Origin: Candida dubliniensis CD36
Lineage: Eukaryota; Ascomycota; Pichiomycetes; Serinales; Debaryomycetaceae
Direction of reading: 5' to 3'
Assembly: GCF_000026945.1 (NCBI RefSeq)
Contig: NC_012860.1
Location: 2,542,001-2,606,000, forward strand
DNA length: 64,000 nt
Part shown: piece after piece, positions 50,613 through 59,948 of the stretch
Numbering within the stretch: position 1 is the stretch's first letter
Layout of the letters: the number at the start of each line of letters is the position of its first letter
Position numbers and translations under genes: made by a program
The notes under the pieces: generated by a model
Databases searched by the model: none
Seen by the model: the letters and a program-made list of their open reading frames with translations, nothing else
What the model was told of the DNA's origin: nothing

Positions 50613-51509
50613 ATGCCTGATTGTCAACACCACGCGTCCAAAAAAGATCTAACAAAAAAAGAAACTCAACAAGATTTGACATGGTCTTGGACTCTCAGTA
50701 AAAGTTTTCACAATACCCTCTCAATGCCCCAAGTCTACTTCAATTCTTCCAAGTTTAAAAAATTCATTCCCGATTGGATCGTTGTTATCCTTTTAGTTAT
50801 CATTTTTTTCCAAGTAACTGAAGTAGCTCAACCATTTTCACGTCAATTTTATATCAATGACCCAACAATCTCTCATCCGTTTGCAACTCAAGAACAAGTA
50901 ACCGATAACCAATTGTATTTGTATTCAGTGTTAATCCCGACTCTTATAATATGTTTGATTTCATTATATCTAGGAGAATCCAATTTTGAAAAATTACATA
51001 TCTTACAAGTATCCTGTTTAGGACTATGGTTAAGTGTTTGTGTCACTTCAGTATTGACAGACGTGTTAAAATGTTGGATAAGTAATCCTCGACCAGATTT
51101 TTTAGAACGATGTGGGCCACAGAAGGGAACTCCAAAAAATAAATTGGTGGGAATTGAAGTTTGTACTTCACCATTGGGTCCAATGTATCTATCGGATGGA
51201 CTAAAATCAACTCCTTCAGGACATTCTTCAATGGCATTTGCAGGATTATTATATTTGTCATTATGGTTGGTGGGACAATTTAAATTGATTCAAAGACGTA
51301 AACTGGTCGGTTACATTGTAATAGCAGGATTACCCATTTTAGTGGCAGCTTATATTGCATTGACTAGAACTCAAGATTATCGTCATCATTTTTTCGATGT
51401 TGGTTTCGGTAGTGCCATTGGTATTGTGTTTGCTATCATATTTTATTACAAATATTTCAATTCGTTGAGTGATGAGGGCTGTAACGTGCCGATAGATTAT
51501 AAGGATTAG
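50613..51509 (+). CDS. PAP2-family lipid phosphate phosphatase (DPP1-like), arm B copy
   Basis: 298-residue duplicate of the arm A phosphatase, with the same membrane topology and the motifs K153-x6-RP and PSGH204S. Two missense changes separate the copies: Glu175 to Lys in a loop, and Ser251 to Thr in the third PAP2 signature, so this copy reads T-R-x5-H-x3-D instead of S-R-x5-H-x3-D. Arg252, His258 and Asp262 are kept. The Ser/Thr change is conservative but sits in a signature that is Ser in both other paralogues here. Starts at ATG 50613. Confidence 0.93.
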   Translation: MPDCQHHASKKDLTKKETQQDLTWSWTLSKSFHNTLSMPQVYFNSSKFKKFIPDWIVVILLVIIFFQVTEVAQPFSRQFYINDPTISHPFATQEQVTDNQLYLYSVLIPTLIICLISLYLGESNFEKLHILQVSCLGLWLSVCVTSVLTDVLKCWISNPRPDFLERCGPQKGTPKNKLVGIEVCTSPLGPMYLSDGLKSTPSGHSSMAFAGLLYLSLWLVGQFKLIQRRKLVGYIVIAGLPILVAAYIALTRTQDYRHHFFDVGFGSAIGIVFAIIFYYKYFNSLSDEGCNVPIDYKD

Positions 51510-51715
51510 ATAAGTTTGTGTTTATTGTAGTTAATATTTTAGAAGCGTTTTTATTAGTAGGTCCCCACCCGCAATACTGCTTCGCGCGAAAGAGTTGACT
51601 ACCGGCCAGTTTTTCTCTTATCACCAGTCTTGTAAATTGCTAAATATCTGTCTATACTTCTAAGAACAAACAAATAATTTTTATTAAAATAATCTATTAT
51701 GGATTTTTACAATTT

Positions 51716-52178
51716 TTAAAATTTTAATTTCTTAGGTTGCTCCCAAGGATTCTCTTGGTTTGTAAAATGTCCATAAGAAGCAGTTTTGAAATAAATAGGA
51801 CGAGCCAAATCTAACTCCTTAACAATAACACCAGGACGCAAGTCAAAATTAGCACGGATGATAGCAACCAACTGATCCGATGTATATTCGGAGGTGTTGT
51901 AAGTATCAACATTGATAGACAATGGCTCAGCAACACCAATAGCATAGGAGAACTGGACCAAAGCCCGTTTGGCTAAACCAGCAGTAACCAATGATTTAGC
52001 TACCCAACGAGCAGCATAAGCAGCAGAACGATCCACCTTGGAGAAATCTTTACCAGAAAAAGCACCACCACCGTGGGCACCCCAACCACCATAAGTATCA
52101 ACAATAATTTTTCTACCAGTTAAACCGGCATCACCTTGTGGACCACCAATAACGAATCTGCCTGATAATCTTATCGTC
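51716..52178 (-). pseudogene. 5'-truncated SAM2 pseudogene
   Basis: Carries the last ~160 codons of SAM2 (from about residue 227 to the stop) without start or promoter. Within the first 30 bases from the breakpoint there is a 17 bp deletion relative to the intact gene, between ATC repeats, which shifts frame. From there to the stop the frame is open. The 3' ~350 bp of coding sequence and the 3' flank are identical to the intact gene as far as I could check. Ten synonymous differences cluster at 52073-52127. Produced by the duplication that made arm B. Confidence 0.93.
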
Positions 52179-52976
52179 CCATAATATCACTTATCACAAA
52201 TAAAATGACAAAAAATAATCTGTGTAATCAAATTTAAGGAGCCATACTACCGTTAGAAATTGATTACTGAAACAATGCTACGAGGTGTTTATAATTTTTT
52301 ATTTTTTTCGAAAATTTCTTCCATAGAAAATCTTTTTCGAGAATAATTGTAAGAAATTTTACAGTAACATTAATATTGTCAAAGTATAGAATAATGTAGA
52401 CAAAATGGGAAAGGTAGAAGGGGAGTTAAAGTACTGGATTGAGTTTAGATCATTTGATCATCTCGTTTAATCAAGTGGCTCGAAATTATGTCATTCTATT
52501 CATTTCTTATATCCATTCTTCCCATTTTTTCTTCTTTCCCCCTTTTTCCTTTCCTTTCCTTTCCTTCCTTCCATTTGCCTTACAATTTATTTTTGATTTT
52601 GTGGTGTATAATTTCGAGTCCATCGAATACTAATTTAAATTTATGATTGCTATAGGTTTTATTTTACTACCCCCATATACACATATCCAATTAAGAACAA
52701 TAAAATAAAAAAAGTATCAGTTTTATTACATCTCTAATTCCTTTTTGTATAAATTAGCATTGTTCCTCCTCGATAAATTTAATCATTGGTATTATTGCAA
52801 TTTATTCTTTGTTTTCTTTCCAATCCCAAGTCAGGTTATTTTGGAAATTTTCTATTTATTATCCTTTAAATCACATAAAAAGTATTGTTTTTTAAACCCC
52901 CCCCCCCCCCTTCCTTCCTTCCTTCCATTTCTTTTTTTTGTTTTTCATTTCAAAACTAGCTGATTCTTAAATAACG
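52179..52976. other. Intergenic region right of arm B
   Basis: About 800 bp. No gene seen. Contains a TTCC-type pyrimidine repeat (52540-52572), a run of 14 C at 52897-52910 and another TTCC array that follows it. Promoter of the downstream membrane-protein gene. Confidence 0.55.
52897..52926 (+). repeat. C14 homopolymer followed by (TTCC)4
   Basis: Fourteen consecutive C, then four TTCC units, about 50-80 bp upstream of the ATG at 52977. Likely variable in length. Confidence 0.9.
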
Positions 52977-53774
52977 ATGGCATATTCAATTGAAGAGTTA
53001 AGAACTTACAAGGCAGTTACTATAATTACATTATTATTATCTATTTATGGTACTTTAAAATATTCCGGAGTTCCAGAAGGTGATCTTGCTTATACTCCTT
53101 TCACCGCAAGCAATATTTTATTGTTTATTTATTGGGGGGTATTATATCTTTGGCAAATCATCTACACAGCACAAATCTTTTTCCCTGATGAATATAGATT
53201 ATCCATTATTAGTTTGGTAGGATGGCATTTCCCCATTTTCAACGTGCTCATCTATATTTGGTCGGAATTATTCTCCAATGGTCATTATATCTGGAGTGAA
53301 ATCGTCTTGATTTTGAATTTTTTCAATTTGTTGATTTTGTATTTTGCTCACAAGACATTTGCTGTTAAACCATTGGTTAATTGGTTTTTGATTCATGTTC
53401 CCTTGGCTGCCATGCCATTATCATGGGTGATGTTTGCCTTGTTTTGGAATGGGGCCGTCATGTTCCACATTCATAAATTGTTTGGTAGAATTCTTGCCAA
53501 TGTGTTCATTTGGGATTTCCTTCTTGTTCCAGGTGTGTTTTTATTGTTATTCAATGATTGGGCTATTGGATTCACTAATGCATATCTTATGTTTGCCTTG
53601 GCATTTGGACAATTAGCAACCAAAGTGTTTGCCCTCCAATGGATCTTTGCCTTTGTTATTGCTGGTATTTTAACAGTTTGGAGTTTTATTGCCTTGGTTG
53701 TTGGTGGCGTCAGAGATGTTTCTGATGAAAGAGCTCCATTATTGGTTGAAGTGCAAGAAACCGTCACCGAATAA
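52977..53774 (+). CDS. Multispanning membrane protein (fungal DUF1774-like)
   Basis: 265 residues with about seven or eight membrane helices filling nearly the whole protein (for example 14-32, 45-66, 80-98, 108-127, 136-158, 172-192, 198-212, 220-240). The N-terminus MAYSIEELRTYKAVT is short, and the C-terminus DERAPLLVEVQETVTE is acidic with a possible dileucine sorting signal (ERAPLL). The blocks IYWGVLYLWQIIYTAQIFFP and GWHFPIFNVLIYIWSE resemble fungal DUF1774 proteins, which have no assigned function. I do not recognise a transporter signature. Confidence 0.7.
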   Translation: MAYSIEELRTYKAVTIITLLLSIYGTLKYSGVPEGDLAYTPFTASNILLFIYWGVLYLWQIIYTAQIFFPDEYRLSIISLVGWHFPIFNVLIYIWSELFSNGHYIWSEIVLILNFFNLLILYFAHKTFAVKPLVNWFLIHVPLAAMPLSWVMFALFWNGAVMFHIHKLFGRILANVFIWDFLLVPGVFLLLFNDWAIGFTNAYLMFALAFGQLATKVFALQWIFAFVIAGILTVWSFIALVVGGVRDVSDERAPLLVEVQETVTE

Positions 53775-53845
53775 TCTAGTTGAAACATCCACAACAACAA
53801 AGACATTTACTACGTAGTCATTTCTTACTCTGTTTTATGTTTTGT

Positions 53846-54067
53846 TTATTTTAGTTTTCGTATAAACTTTTGTTTTAATTGATACGGATGTTCATTTGTT
53901 ATTAGTGAGTTGTATAAAAGTAGGTGGTGGTGATGAGCCAAAGCACCAATTGTATCATTATGTATAGTGGTTAAGAATTCTTCTCTTGTAGTATCTGGAT
54001 CACCAACACCAGGATATTTTGATTTCAATAAATGGTATTGATTTTTTTCTTTAATTTTATCAGCCAT
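53846..54067 (-). CDS. YSF3: SF3b complex subunit Ysf3/SF3B5
   Basis: Smallest subunit of the U2 snRNP SF3b complex, needed for branch-site recognition in splicing. I take the ATG at 54067 (MADKIKEKNQYHLLKSKYPG), giving 73 residues, although the frame stays open upstream. The family signature KYPGVGDPDTTREEFLTTIHNDTIG corresponds to human SF3B5 KYIGTGHADTTKWEWLVNQHRD; it is followed by HHHHLLLYNSLITNEH. The predicted protein is slightly shorter than the yeast one (85). The gene converges on the membrane-protein gene with 71 bp between stops. Confidence 0.85.
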   Translation of the reverse strand: MADKIKEKNQYHLLKSKYPGVGDPDTTREEFLTTIHNDTIGALAHHHHLLLYNSLITNEHPYQLKQKFIRKLK

Positions 54068-55409
54068 GTTTCTTGAGTAAATAGAATGAAGGAAGAAGGA
54101 AATTGGTTGTTGGCTGTTTTTTTGTATTTTTTTTTTTTGCTCTCTTCTGAATGTTTTTGAAGATGAGAAACTCAAATTGTGAGGGAAAAGATATTCCAAC
54201 TATTTCTTCATGTTTGTTTTCCTTCTAGTAGCTTCCTATTATCCCCAAAAAATAACTCAAGATTGTAACTACTACCAACCTGTGCCAATGGAAACACTAG
54301 ATACATCACCACCTGCCATCAATGCTGTTGCCAAGGTTTTCCCAACTACCCAAATATCATCAAGATCTTAACTATAGTTCAATCCAATTATAACCAATTA
54401 TCAGCCACTCTAGTGAAGATCCAATATAGTTCTTAACTAAAAAAAAAATCAATAAAAGAAAACAATCTGCAAACAACCAGATTTTGATAAGCCAAAGATA
54501 AAGAACTTTATGCACCGTTAAAGGAGTTTTCGTAATTATGATTGGGTGTAATTTTAATATCTGCAAAAAAAGAATTTGAAAAACTGTTATCTTATTATAT
54601 GCAAGACTATTGTTATTATTAGCCCGTGAAAACTACCAGTACTTTGTGTCACATTAACTTACAGATGGTTAGTTTCATTTGGTGGAAACTGAGAGTAATT
54701 TTGCCGAACGGTAATATTTAAACAAAGGCTTTTAAGCCTTTTGGTGGTGGTAGTGGCAGAGAGGGGACGACAAGGACAAAAGAAAATGTAGAGAGGGGTC
54801 AACAATAGTGTTTACCGGTGGTTACCAGCAACCATAGTATTATTTATCAATTTTACAGGGATACACTCTTAGGGCCCTTTTTGTTTCTAAACTCTGTTTA
54901 AGGACTTCCAAACTCGTCAAGGAAGTTGGACTTCCATTCGTTTTTTTCATAGAGTCAGTTTGATAGACTACTAGAAACCAAATAAAAAAAAGTATTTGGT
55001 TCGTTTTTTGATAATTTGGATTGTTATGCCAAAGACGGAACTAAGTGAAAATCTGATCACTAAAACTAGAAAGTATTGTTCAAAATGAAACAAACCGATT
55101 TGATTTTAATTGCACGACTTGCTTTACACTCATTTTAAAGAAGAGATTATTAACAGAATGAATGAATATGAGTAATTTCATTCTTATCACCAAAATTAGA
55201 ATATGATTCTTTTATTTGTGATCTCTCTAATTCTACTTTTAATAATTAGAAATGGAAATCCCCCTTCCCCCCTCTTCTCATCCTCTTCCATTGTAATTGT
55301 TTAATTATTTCATTCATTCCTCTAGTTAATCATTCACATAAACTTACTTCCACTATTCCTACCAGGTCCTTCCTTCCCTTTTCACCCCCACCATTTACTA
55401 TCCAACTAG

Positions 55410-55444
<35 letters not shown>

Positions 55445-55659
55445 AACTATTATTGTTGGTGTAAGAAAAACCAGTACTATATTTAACTGTAACTATAAAT
55501 ATAATAAAGGCATTTGGGGAAAAAAAAAAAATTCATTGGTGCACATACATTTATATATATTCTCCATACCTGATCATTTTTAAAATCTTTTTCTTCATCC
55601 CCACATTCACATAACCATACACTTACACATCTATTCCTATTATCATATTATACACCCTT
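54068..55659. other. Long intergenic region upstream of the GATA-factor gene
   Basis: About 1.6 kb without a convincing gene; a 64-codon minus-strand frame at 54372-54566 looks like chance. Holds a run of 33 A at 55410-55442, pyrimidine-rich segments at 55260-55390 and a TA-rich leader. Probably an extended promoter. Confidence 0.55.
55410..55442 (+). repeat. A33 homopolymer
   Basis: Thirty-three consecutive A, about 220 bp before the GATA-factor ATG. Expected to vary in length and to exclude nucleosomes. Confidence 0.9.
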
Positions 55660-56925
55660 ATGTACTCACCAACGTTTTCTACTAGAACAGAATCTTCATC
55701 AAGAACTACATCATCTACAACTAAAACTCCACCTTTGGAAATGGGTCTCAATAAACTAAACAACAATCAGAATAACAAGAATGTCCCTGACGCAACAAAT
55801 ATGGGGCATCTGTATCTGATGCCTGTGGCTGATATTCACGGATTAATGACAGACAAGGACGATATTTCTTTAGATATATTCAAAATGTACAATAAAAGGT
55901 ACCTTCCTCAAGAACATCAACAACAACATCAACGAATCTCAAATTTAGCATGGAGAATAAGCTCAAACAAAAGCAGAGTGAATAAACCAGCAAGAAGATC
56001 AAGTTCACAATCATCAGCATCATCAGTCTCATTGCCTATGTCCGGTTTACCTCCTGGTGTACCACCAGGTAAACTGACAGTTAGAAACAATTCAATCACT
56101 AAATCATTAAATCAAACCCTTTTGAACGATTCCAGTTTGGATGAATTTGACTATGTTGCTCATATTAGAAAGATAAGTCAAGAAGAGTATTCCCAACAAA
56201 GTCCAAAGCTATCACCTAACAACAATACTATGGGTATTAACAATAACAATAGTACTAAAAACAACACTAGTTTTCTTTCATCATATATTTCCTCTCTAGA
56301 ATCAACTTTGAAGCAACAACAACAACAACATCATCGTCATCATCAATCACAATCACAACAGCTGGCATCAGTGCTACAATCTGGTCAATCCAAAAAAGTA
56401 TTACAGTGCACTAAATGTCAAACACGAACAACCCCACTTTGGCGGAAATCCAACAGTGGAGATTTGCTTTGTAATGCTTGTGGGTTGTTCTATAAAATGA
56501 TTCAACAAAATCAAGGTACTTCACAAAACCACCCGGCCAAACTGCAAATTACTTTACATAATTTTGTTTCAAATAATGACCAACCTTGGGGATTTGATAA
56601 TGGTGTTATTCCAGATTTCACCAATTTTGATACCCTTGTGGGTTCAAATATAAATGCCACTAATAATAACAATAGCATTGATAATAATGTTGATGAAATT
56701 GATAAGCTATTGAATATGAACATATTTCAAACAGATTTTTCCCACAATAATAATCAACATCAGCACCACGATGAGTTGGATTTATTGTATCCCAATGAAT
56801 TACCTCCAGGTGGTAGTCACTATAATGATATTGACAAACATAATCACGCCACGACTAATGAGTCCAATACTAATCCAACAACAAATAATTCTTGGAATTG
56901 GTTGGACTTTAGTCCTCCTGTATAA
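55660..56925 (+). CDS. GATA-type zinc finger transcription factor
   Basis: 421 residues. One GATA finger, C250-x2-C253-x17-C271-x2-C274 ([30 protein letters not shown]). The basic tail after the finger is atypical, reading [17 protein letters not shown] instead of the usual HGxxRPLSLK, so DNA contact may be altered. Residues 70-103 ([24 protein letters not shown]) match the short N-terminal motif of fungal nitrogen GATA factors (AreA/Gln3/Gat1 type). Asn/Gln/His-rich tracts fill the rest, and a C-terminal [12 protein letters not shown] is a likely activation segment. I cannot name it. Confidence 0.85.
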   Translation: MYSPTFSTRTESSSRTTSSTTKTPPLEMGLNKLNNNQNNKNVPDATNMGHLYLMPVADIHGLMTDKDDISLDIFKMYNKRYLPQEHQQQHQRISNLAWRISSNKSRVNKPARRSSSQSSASSVSLPMSGLPPGVPPGKLTVRNNSITKSLNQTLLNDSSLDEFDYVAHIRKISQEEYSQQSPKLSPNNNTMGINNNNSTKNNTSFLSSYISSLESTLKQQQQQHHRHHQSQSQQLASVLQSGQSKKVLQCTKCQTRTTPLWRKSNSGDLLCNACGLFYKMIQQNQGTSQNHPAKLQITLHNFVSNNDQPWGFDNGVIPDFTNFDTLVGSNINATNNNNSIDNNVDEIDKLLNMNIFQTDFSHNNNQHQHHDELDLLYPNELPPGGSHYNDIDKHNHATTNESNTNPTTNNSWNWLDFSPPV

Positions 56926-57153
56926 TGATTGAATGCGTTTCTACTTTTTCCTGTCTATTTATTTATTTATTTATTTATTTGCTTATTTATTATTATTTTC
57001 CATTCATACTGAATTTATAGAAGTATTGTTTTTGAAATTTCTTTCTTAGTGTATAGTGATATGTATGGATTTATTTATGGTGATTAATGTTTATTAATAT
57101 TTTATTGATATACTAATATAAAATTATTAAAATACAAACAGACAATATATTTC

Positions 57154-58233
57154 CTATTCATAGATTACCACTTGTTTACCTGTTTTTGATTTATTAATTG
57201 CACTAAGGATTGTAGTTTTCAAATCACTGGTAGGATCAAATTTTACTGTATTATAAGAAACAACTTTGATACGGCCCTCTTTAAATAATTTGGAAACGGC
57301 TTCCACAGTATTGATTTTTGATTGTGGATTTGCCTTGGTGTTAGCTGTCAACCAATAGGCTCTAGTTGATATATTCTTGAATAATTGAATACGACCATCA
57401 TAAGTGATTTCTCCACCACCAAGGACACCATAAGTTACCAAAACTCCATTTCTTGAAAGACTTTTTACTAACCCACCCACAGTTTTCCCACCAAGACTAT
57501 TTAATGCCAATCTTACATTACCTTTCCCATTGGTGACATCTTCGATTTTAAACTCAGGATGCAAAAATTCTGATTCCGATAAAATTTTTGTAGCCCCCAA
57601 GTTGTATAAATCATCATATAATTCTTGAGGTTTACCATCACGAATAATTGAAAGAACATTAACATTGATCAATCTAGCCAATTGAGTCAAATATTTACTA
57701 GCTTGAGAATTCCCGGCATTTTGAATAATCCAATCTCCTGATTTCCAATCTTTAATGAATTGATGCAACAATTGATATGCAGTGGATGGATTAATAGAAA
57801 TTGTTGCTGCTTGATCAACGGCCAATTCATTGACTTTGATAAATGGAGTCAATTCATTATCTTGAGTAATATCTACCACAGCATGAGTTCTCCAAGTACC
57901 AAACCCTGGTAATTTAGGAATCACAACATCACCAACTTGATAATTCTTCACATTACTACCGATTTGAATCACTTTGAAAACACCTTCATTACCACCGACA
58001 CTTAATTTTTGAGGGGTAGTATCACTACCTAAACGAGTACTTGGTACAACATCATTATATCCACCAAAAATTTGGGCAATATCACTAGGATTAATTGGGG
58101 TGGCTAAAGTTTTCACAACAACATCATTGGGTTGAATAGCAGCTTCATCAATTTCAAAAATGGTTTGTTGAAGAACATTAGGTAAATCTGAACCTGATGC
58201 AGTATATGTTGTTGCCTTACCAGTAATTGTCAT
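57154..58233 (-). CDS. MRF1: Etr1/Mrf1-like 2-enoyl thioester reductase, no presequence
   Basis: 359-residue zinc-independent medium-chain reductase of the Etr1/MECR group, which reduces 2-enoyl-ACP with NADPH in mitochondrial fatty acid synthesis. Conserved blocks seen: LATPINPSDIAQIFGGY, GGNEGVFKV, DWIIQNAGNSQASKYLTQLA (nucleotide-binding), VRLALNSLGGK, GVLVTYG and a tail with KANPQSKINT. Unlike yeast Etr1 it begins directly with MTITGKATTYTASG, with no basic presequence, so it may be cytosolic or use a cryptic signal. The name follows my memory of C. albicans MRF1. An AACTGTGGC motif lies 135 bp upstream. Confidence 0.85.
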   Translation of the reverse strand: MTITGKATTYTASGSDLPNVLQQTIFEIDEAAIQPNDVVVKTLATPINPSDIAQIFGGYNDVVPSTRLGSDTTPQKLSVGGNEGVFKVIQIGSNVKNYQVGDVVIPKLPGFGTWRTHAVVDITQDNELTPFIKVNELAVDQAATISINPSTAYQLLHQFIKDWKSGDWIIQNAGNSQASKYLTQLARLINVNVLSIIRDGKPQELYDDLYNLGATKILSESEFLHPEFKIEDVTNGKGNVRLALNSLGGKTVGGLVKSLSRNGVLVTYGVLGGGEITYDGRIQLFKNISTRAYWLTANTKANPQSKINTVEAVSKLFKEGRIKVVSYNTVKFDPTSDLKTTILSAINKSKTGKQVVIYE

Positions 58234-59174
58234 TGTTTATGGTAGTTGATTGGGTGGGGGAGGGAAAGGAGGAGGACGGCGAAAAAAAAATTGTGACAAG
58301 ATGTGGATTGCTTTGGGGGTCTATTTATACATTTTTGATGTGGTAGTTATGTGGTGACAAATTTTTAACTGTGGCAGGAAACAACCCAAAAGAAGGATAG
58401 AGAAAAATGGAGAAAAACTCCTCCCGCTCCTATTTACATTATCTGTATCCATCCATCACTACTAGTACTACTAGTACTACCATTGCTGACAAATAATGTG
58501 TATTACGTAATATGTCGGAGATATAATGCACTGGCACACAGAAGAGCCGACGACTGCAAAATAAAGCAACAAATAGAAGAAAAATAAAATTCTCTTTTAA
58601 CAAAAAACGGAGATGGGATACATCACAGATGAACTATAATTATCTTTCTATTTGAACTTTTTTTTTTAAGTTTTCTTGTTACATATCATCTCAATTCAAG
58701 ATGTTATTCTTACACGTATATGCATAGAATGAAGAAAGTAGATTTTCAAATTCGTGACTCATAAGGTTTGCTCAACCTATGGCAAAATGGGTAAACCCTA
58801 AAATAAAAATAGAAGTAAAAATAAATAGAAAATAGAAGATTCTAGTGAAAAGAAACTATGTGATTTATCACAATTTGGAGATTCAGGTGCTTTTGATGTA
58901 TATTTTAATAAAAATGGAAACTTATCTAAGAAATGAAATAAGAATAAACAAATAAATAAATAATGATAATTCACTTGTGAATAATCATAAAACCGAAATA
59001 GAACTGAAATAGACAGAATAAAATTTTTGGAAAGCTAAATAGGTTCCCATGATTTCATAAAGTCAAATCCAATTAAATCAAATTAAAAAAGATAAACAAA
59101 TAACGAAAATCGAAAAAAAAAAATTTTTTTTGCACACCTACCAATGAAGTTTCCATTTCAAGCTAATAGCCATC
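58234..59174. other. MRF1-like promoter and 3' region of the PIR-like gene
   Basis: About 940 bp with no gene seen. Contains AACTGTGGC near 58367, a CTAGTACTA repeat (58461-58479) and A/T-rich sequence. Confidence 0.5.
58367..58375 (+). promoter_or_regulatory. Met31/32-type motif AACTGTGGC upstream of the MRF1-like gene
   Basis: Same extended context (TTTAACTGTGGC) as the SAM2 promoter copy. It is in opposite orientation to the gene and 135 bp from its ATG. Motif match only. Confidence 0.35.
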
Positions 59175-59948
59175 TTAATATTTCTTATCATCTTTTTCAA
59201 CTTTCAAAATAATAAGTTCAATAGGTTCACTCTTTTCATTGATTTTTTCGTTATAAATCTTGAAAGCACCTTTGTCGTCAACAGCGGAATTCCAGAACTT
59301 GGTATTACCTTTCAATGCCAATACATAATATCCATCCTTTACGACAACAGTAAAACCTTTATCAAATAATGCATCCTTTTGAGGTGGTTTATCAAATTGG
59401 AATTGATGATTGGCAGCAATTTCACCAGTAGCACCTCTTTTATCGTGTAATACAGTATTTGTCAAAGTAAAGAAATCATATTTATCATTGTAATCAATGG
59501 TAAGGAATCTGATATCATTGTTATCATCGGAATCAGAATCACCACGTTTCCAATTTTTGTTATCATCATCATCAGACTTGCCACCATATTTATGTGGTCT
59601 CTTCTTTTTCTTGTGGTCGTCATCATCTTCATCTTCACATTCTTCTTCATTGTTTTCATTTCTAAATGGATAATAAATGTAATCTTTTCTATCACCATAT
59701 TGTAATTGACCATCATCAATTTCATAAACAATATGCAACCCTCTATCCTTATTTTTACCATGTTCATAGCCCAGTAATTCCTTGACTGCTAACGCAAATT
59801 TACCTCTCAAAGTTTCAATGCCGTTTCTTTCATGTTTAAACTTGTCATCATCATCCCCAGAATAGCCCGAGTAGCCAGAGTAAGATGTCAATGTAGCTTG
59901 AGCAATAGCGATTAATCCTAAAGTAGCAGTAGCAAATGAGAACTTCAT
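59175..59948 (-). CDS. Secreted PIR-like cell wall protein
   Basis: 257 residues with a typical signal peptide (about 1-18, MKFSFATATLGLIAIAQA). A Tyr/Gly/Ser repeat (YSGYSGYSG) and Asp run follow. The central region is highly charged, with Asp/Glu and Lys blocks and a KR dibasic site in NWKRGDSD that could be a Kex2 site near residue 135. The C-terminal third resembles the PIR C-terminal domain: HDKRGATGEIAANHQFQFDKPPQ compares with the [20 protein letters not shown] of PIR proteins. It lacks the four Cys of PIR proteins and has no GPI signal. Probably a wall or secreted protein; function unknown. Confidence 0.75.
   Translation of the reverse strand: MKFSFATATLGLIAIAQATLTSYSGYSGYSGDDDDKFKHERNGIETLRGKFALAVKELLGYEHGKNKDRGLHIVYEIDDGQLQYGDRKDYIYYPFRNENNEEECEDEDDDDHKKKKRPHKYGGKSDDDDNKNWKRGDSDSDDNNDIRFLTIDYNDKYDFFTLTNTVLHDKRGATGEIAANHQFQFDKPPQKDALFDKGFTVVVKDGYYVLALKGNTKFWNSAVDDKGAFKIYNEKINEKSEPIELIILKVEKDDKKY

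Larger units (their letters stand above)
48407..52178 (-). repeat. Inverted repeat arm B (3.77 kb)
   Basis: Reverse-complement copy of 7664-11437. Inner edge at 48407 (GTAGAGCTAAATGA), outer edge at 52178, where it ends inside SAM2-derived sequence. The arms face each other across 36,969 bp. Carries an intact GAD1, an intact PAP2 phosphatase gene and a 5'-truncated SAM2. Confidence 0.95.
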
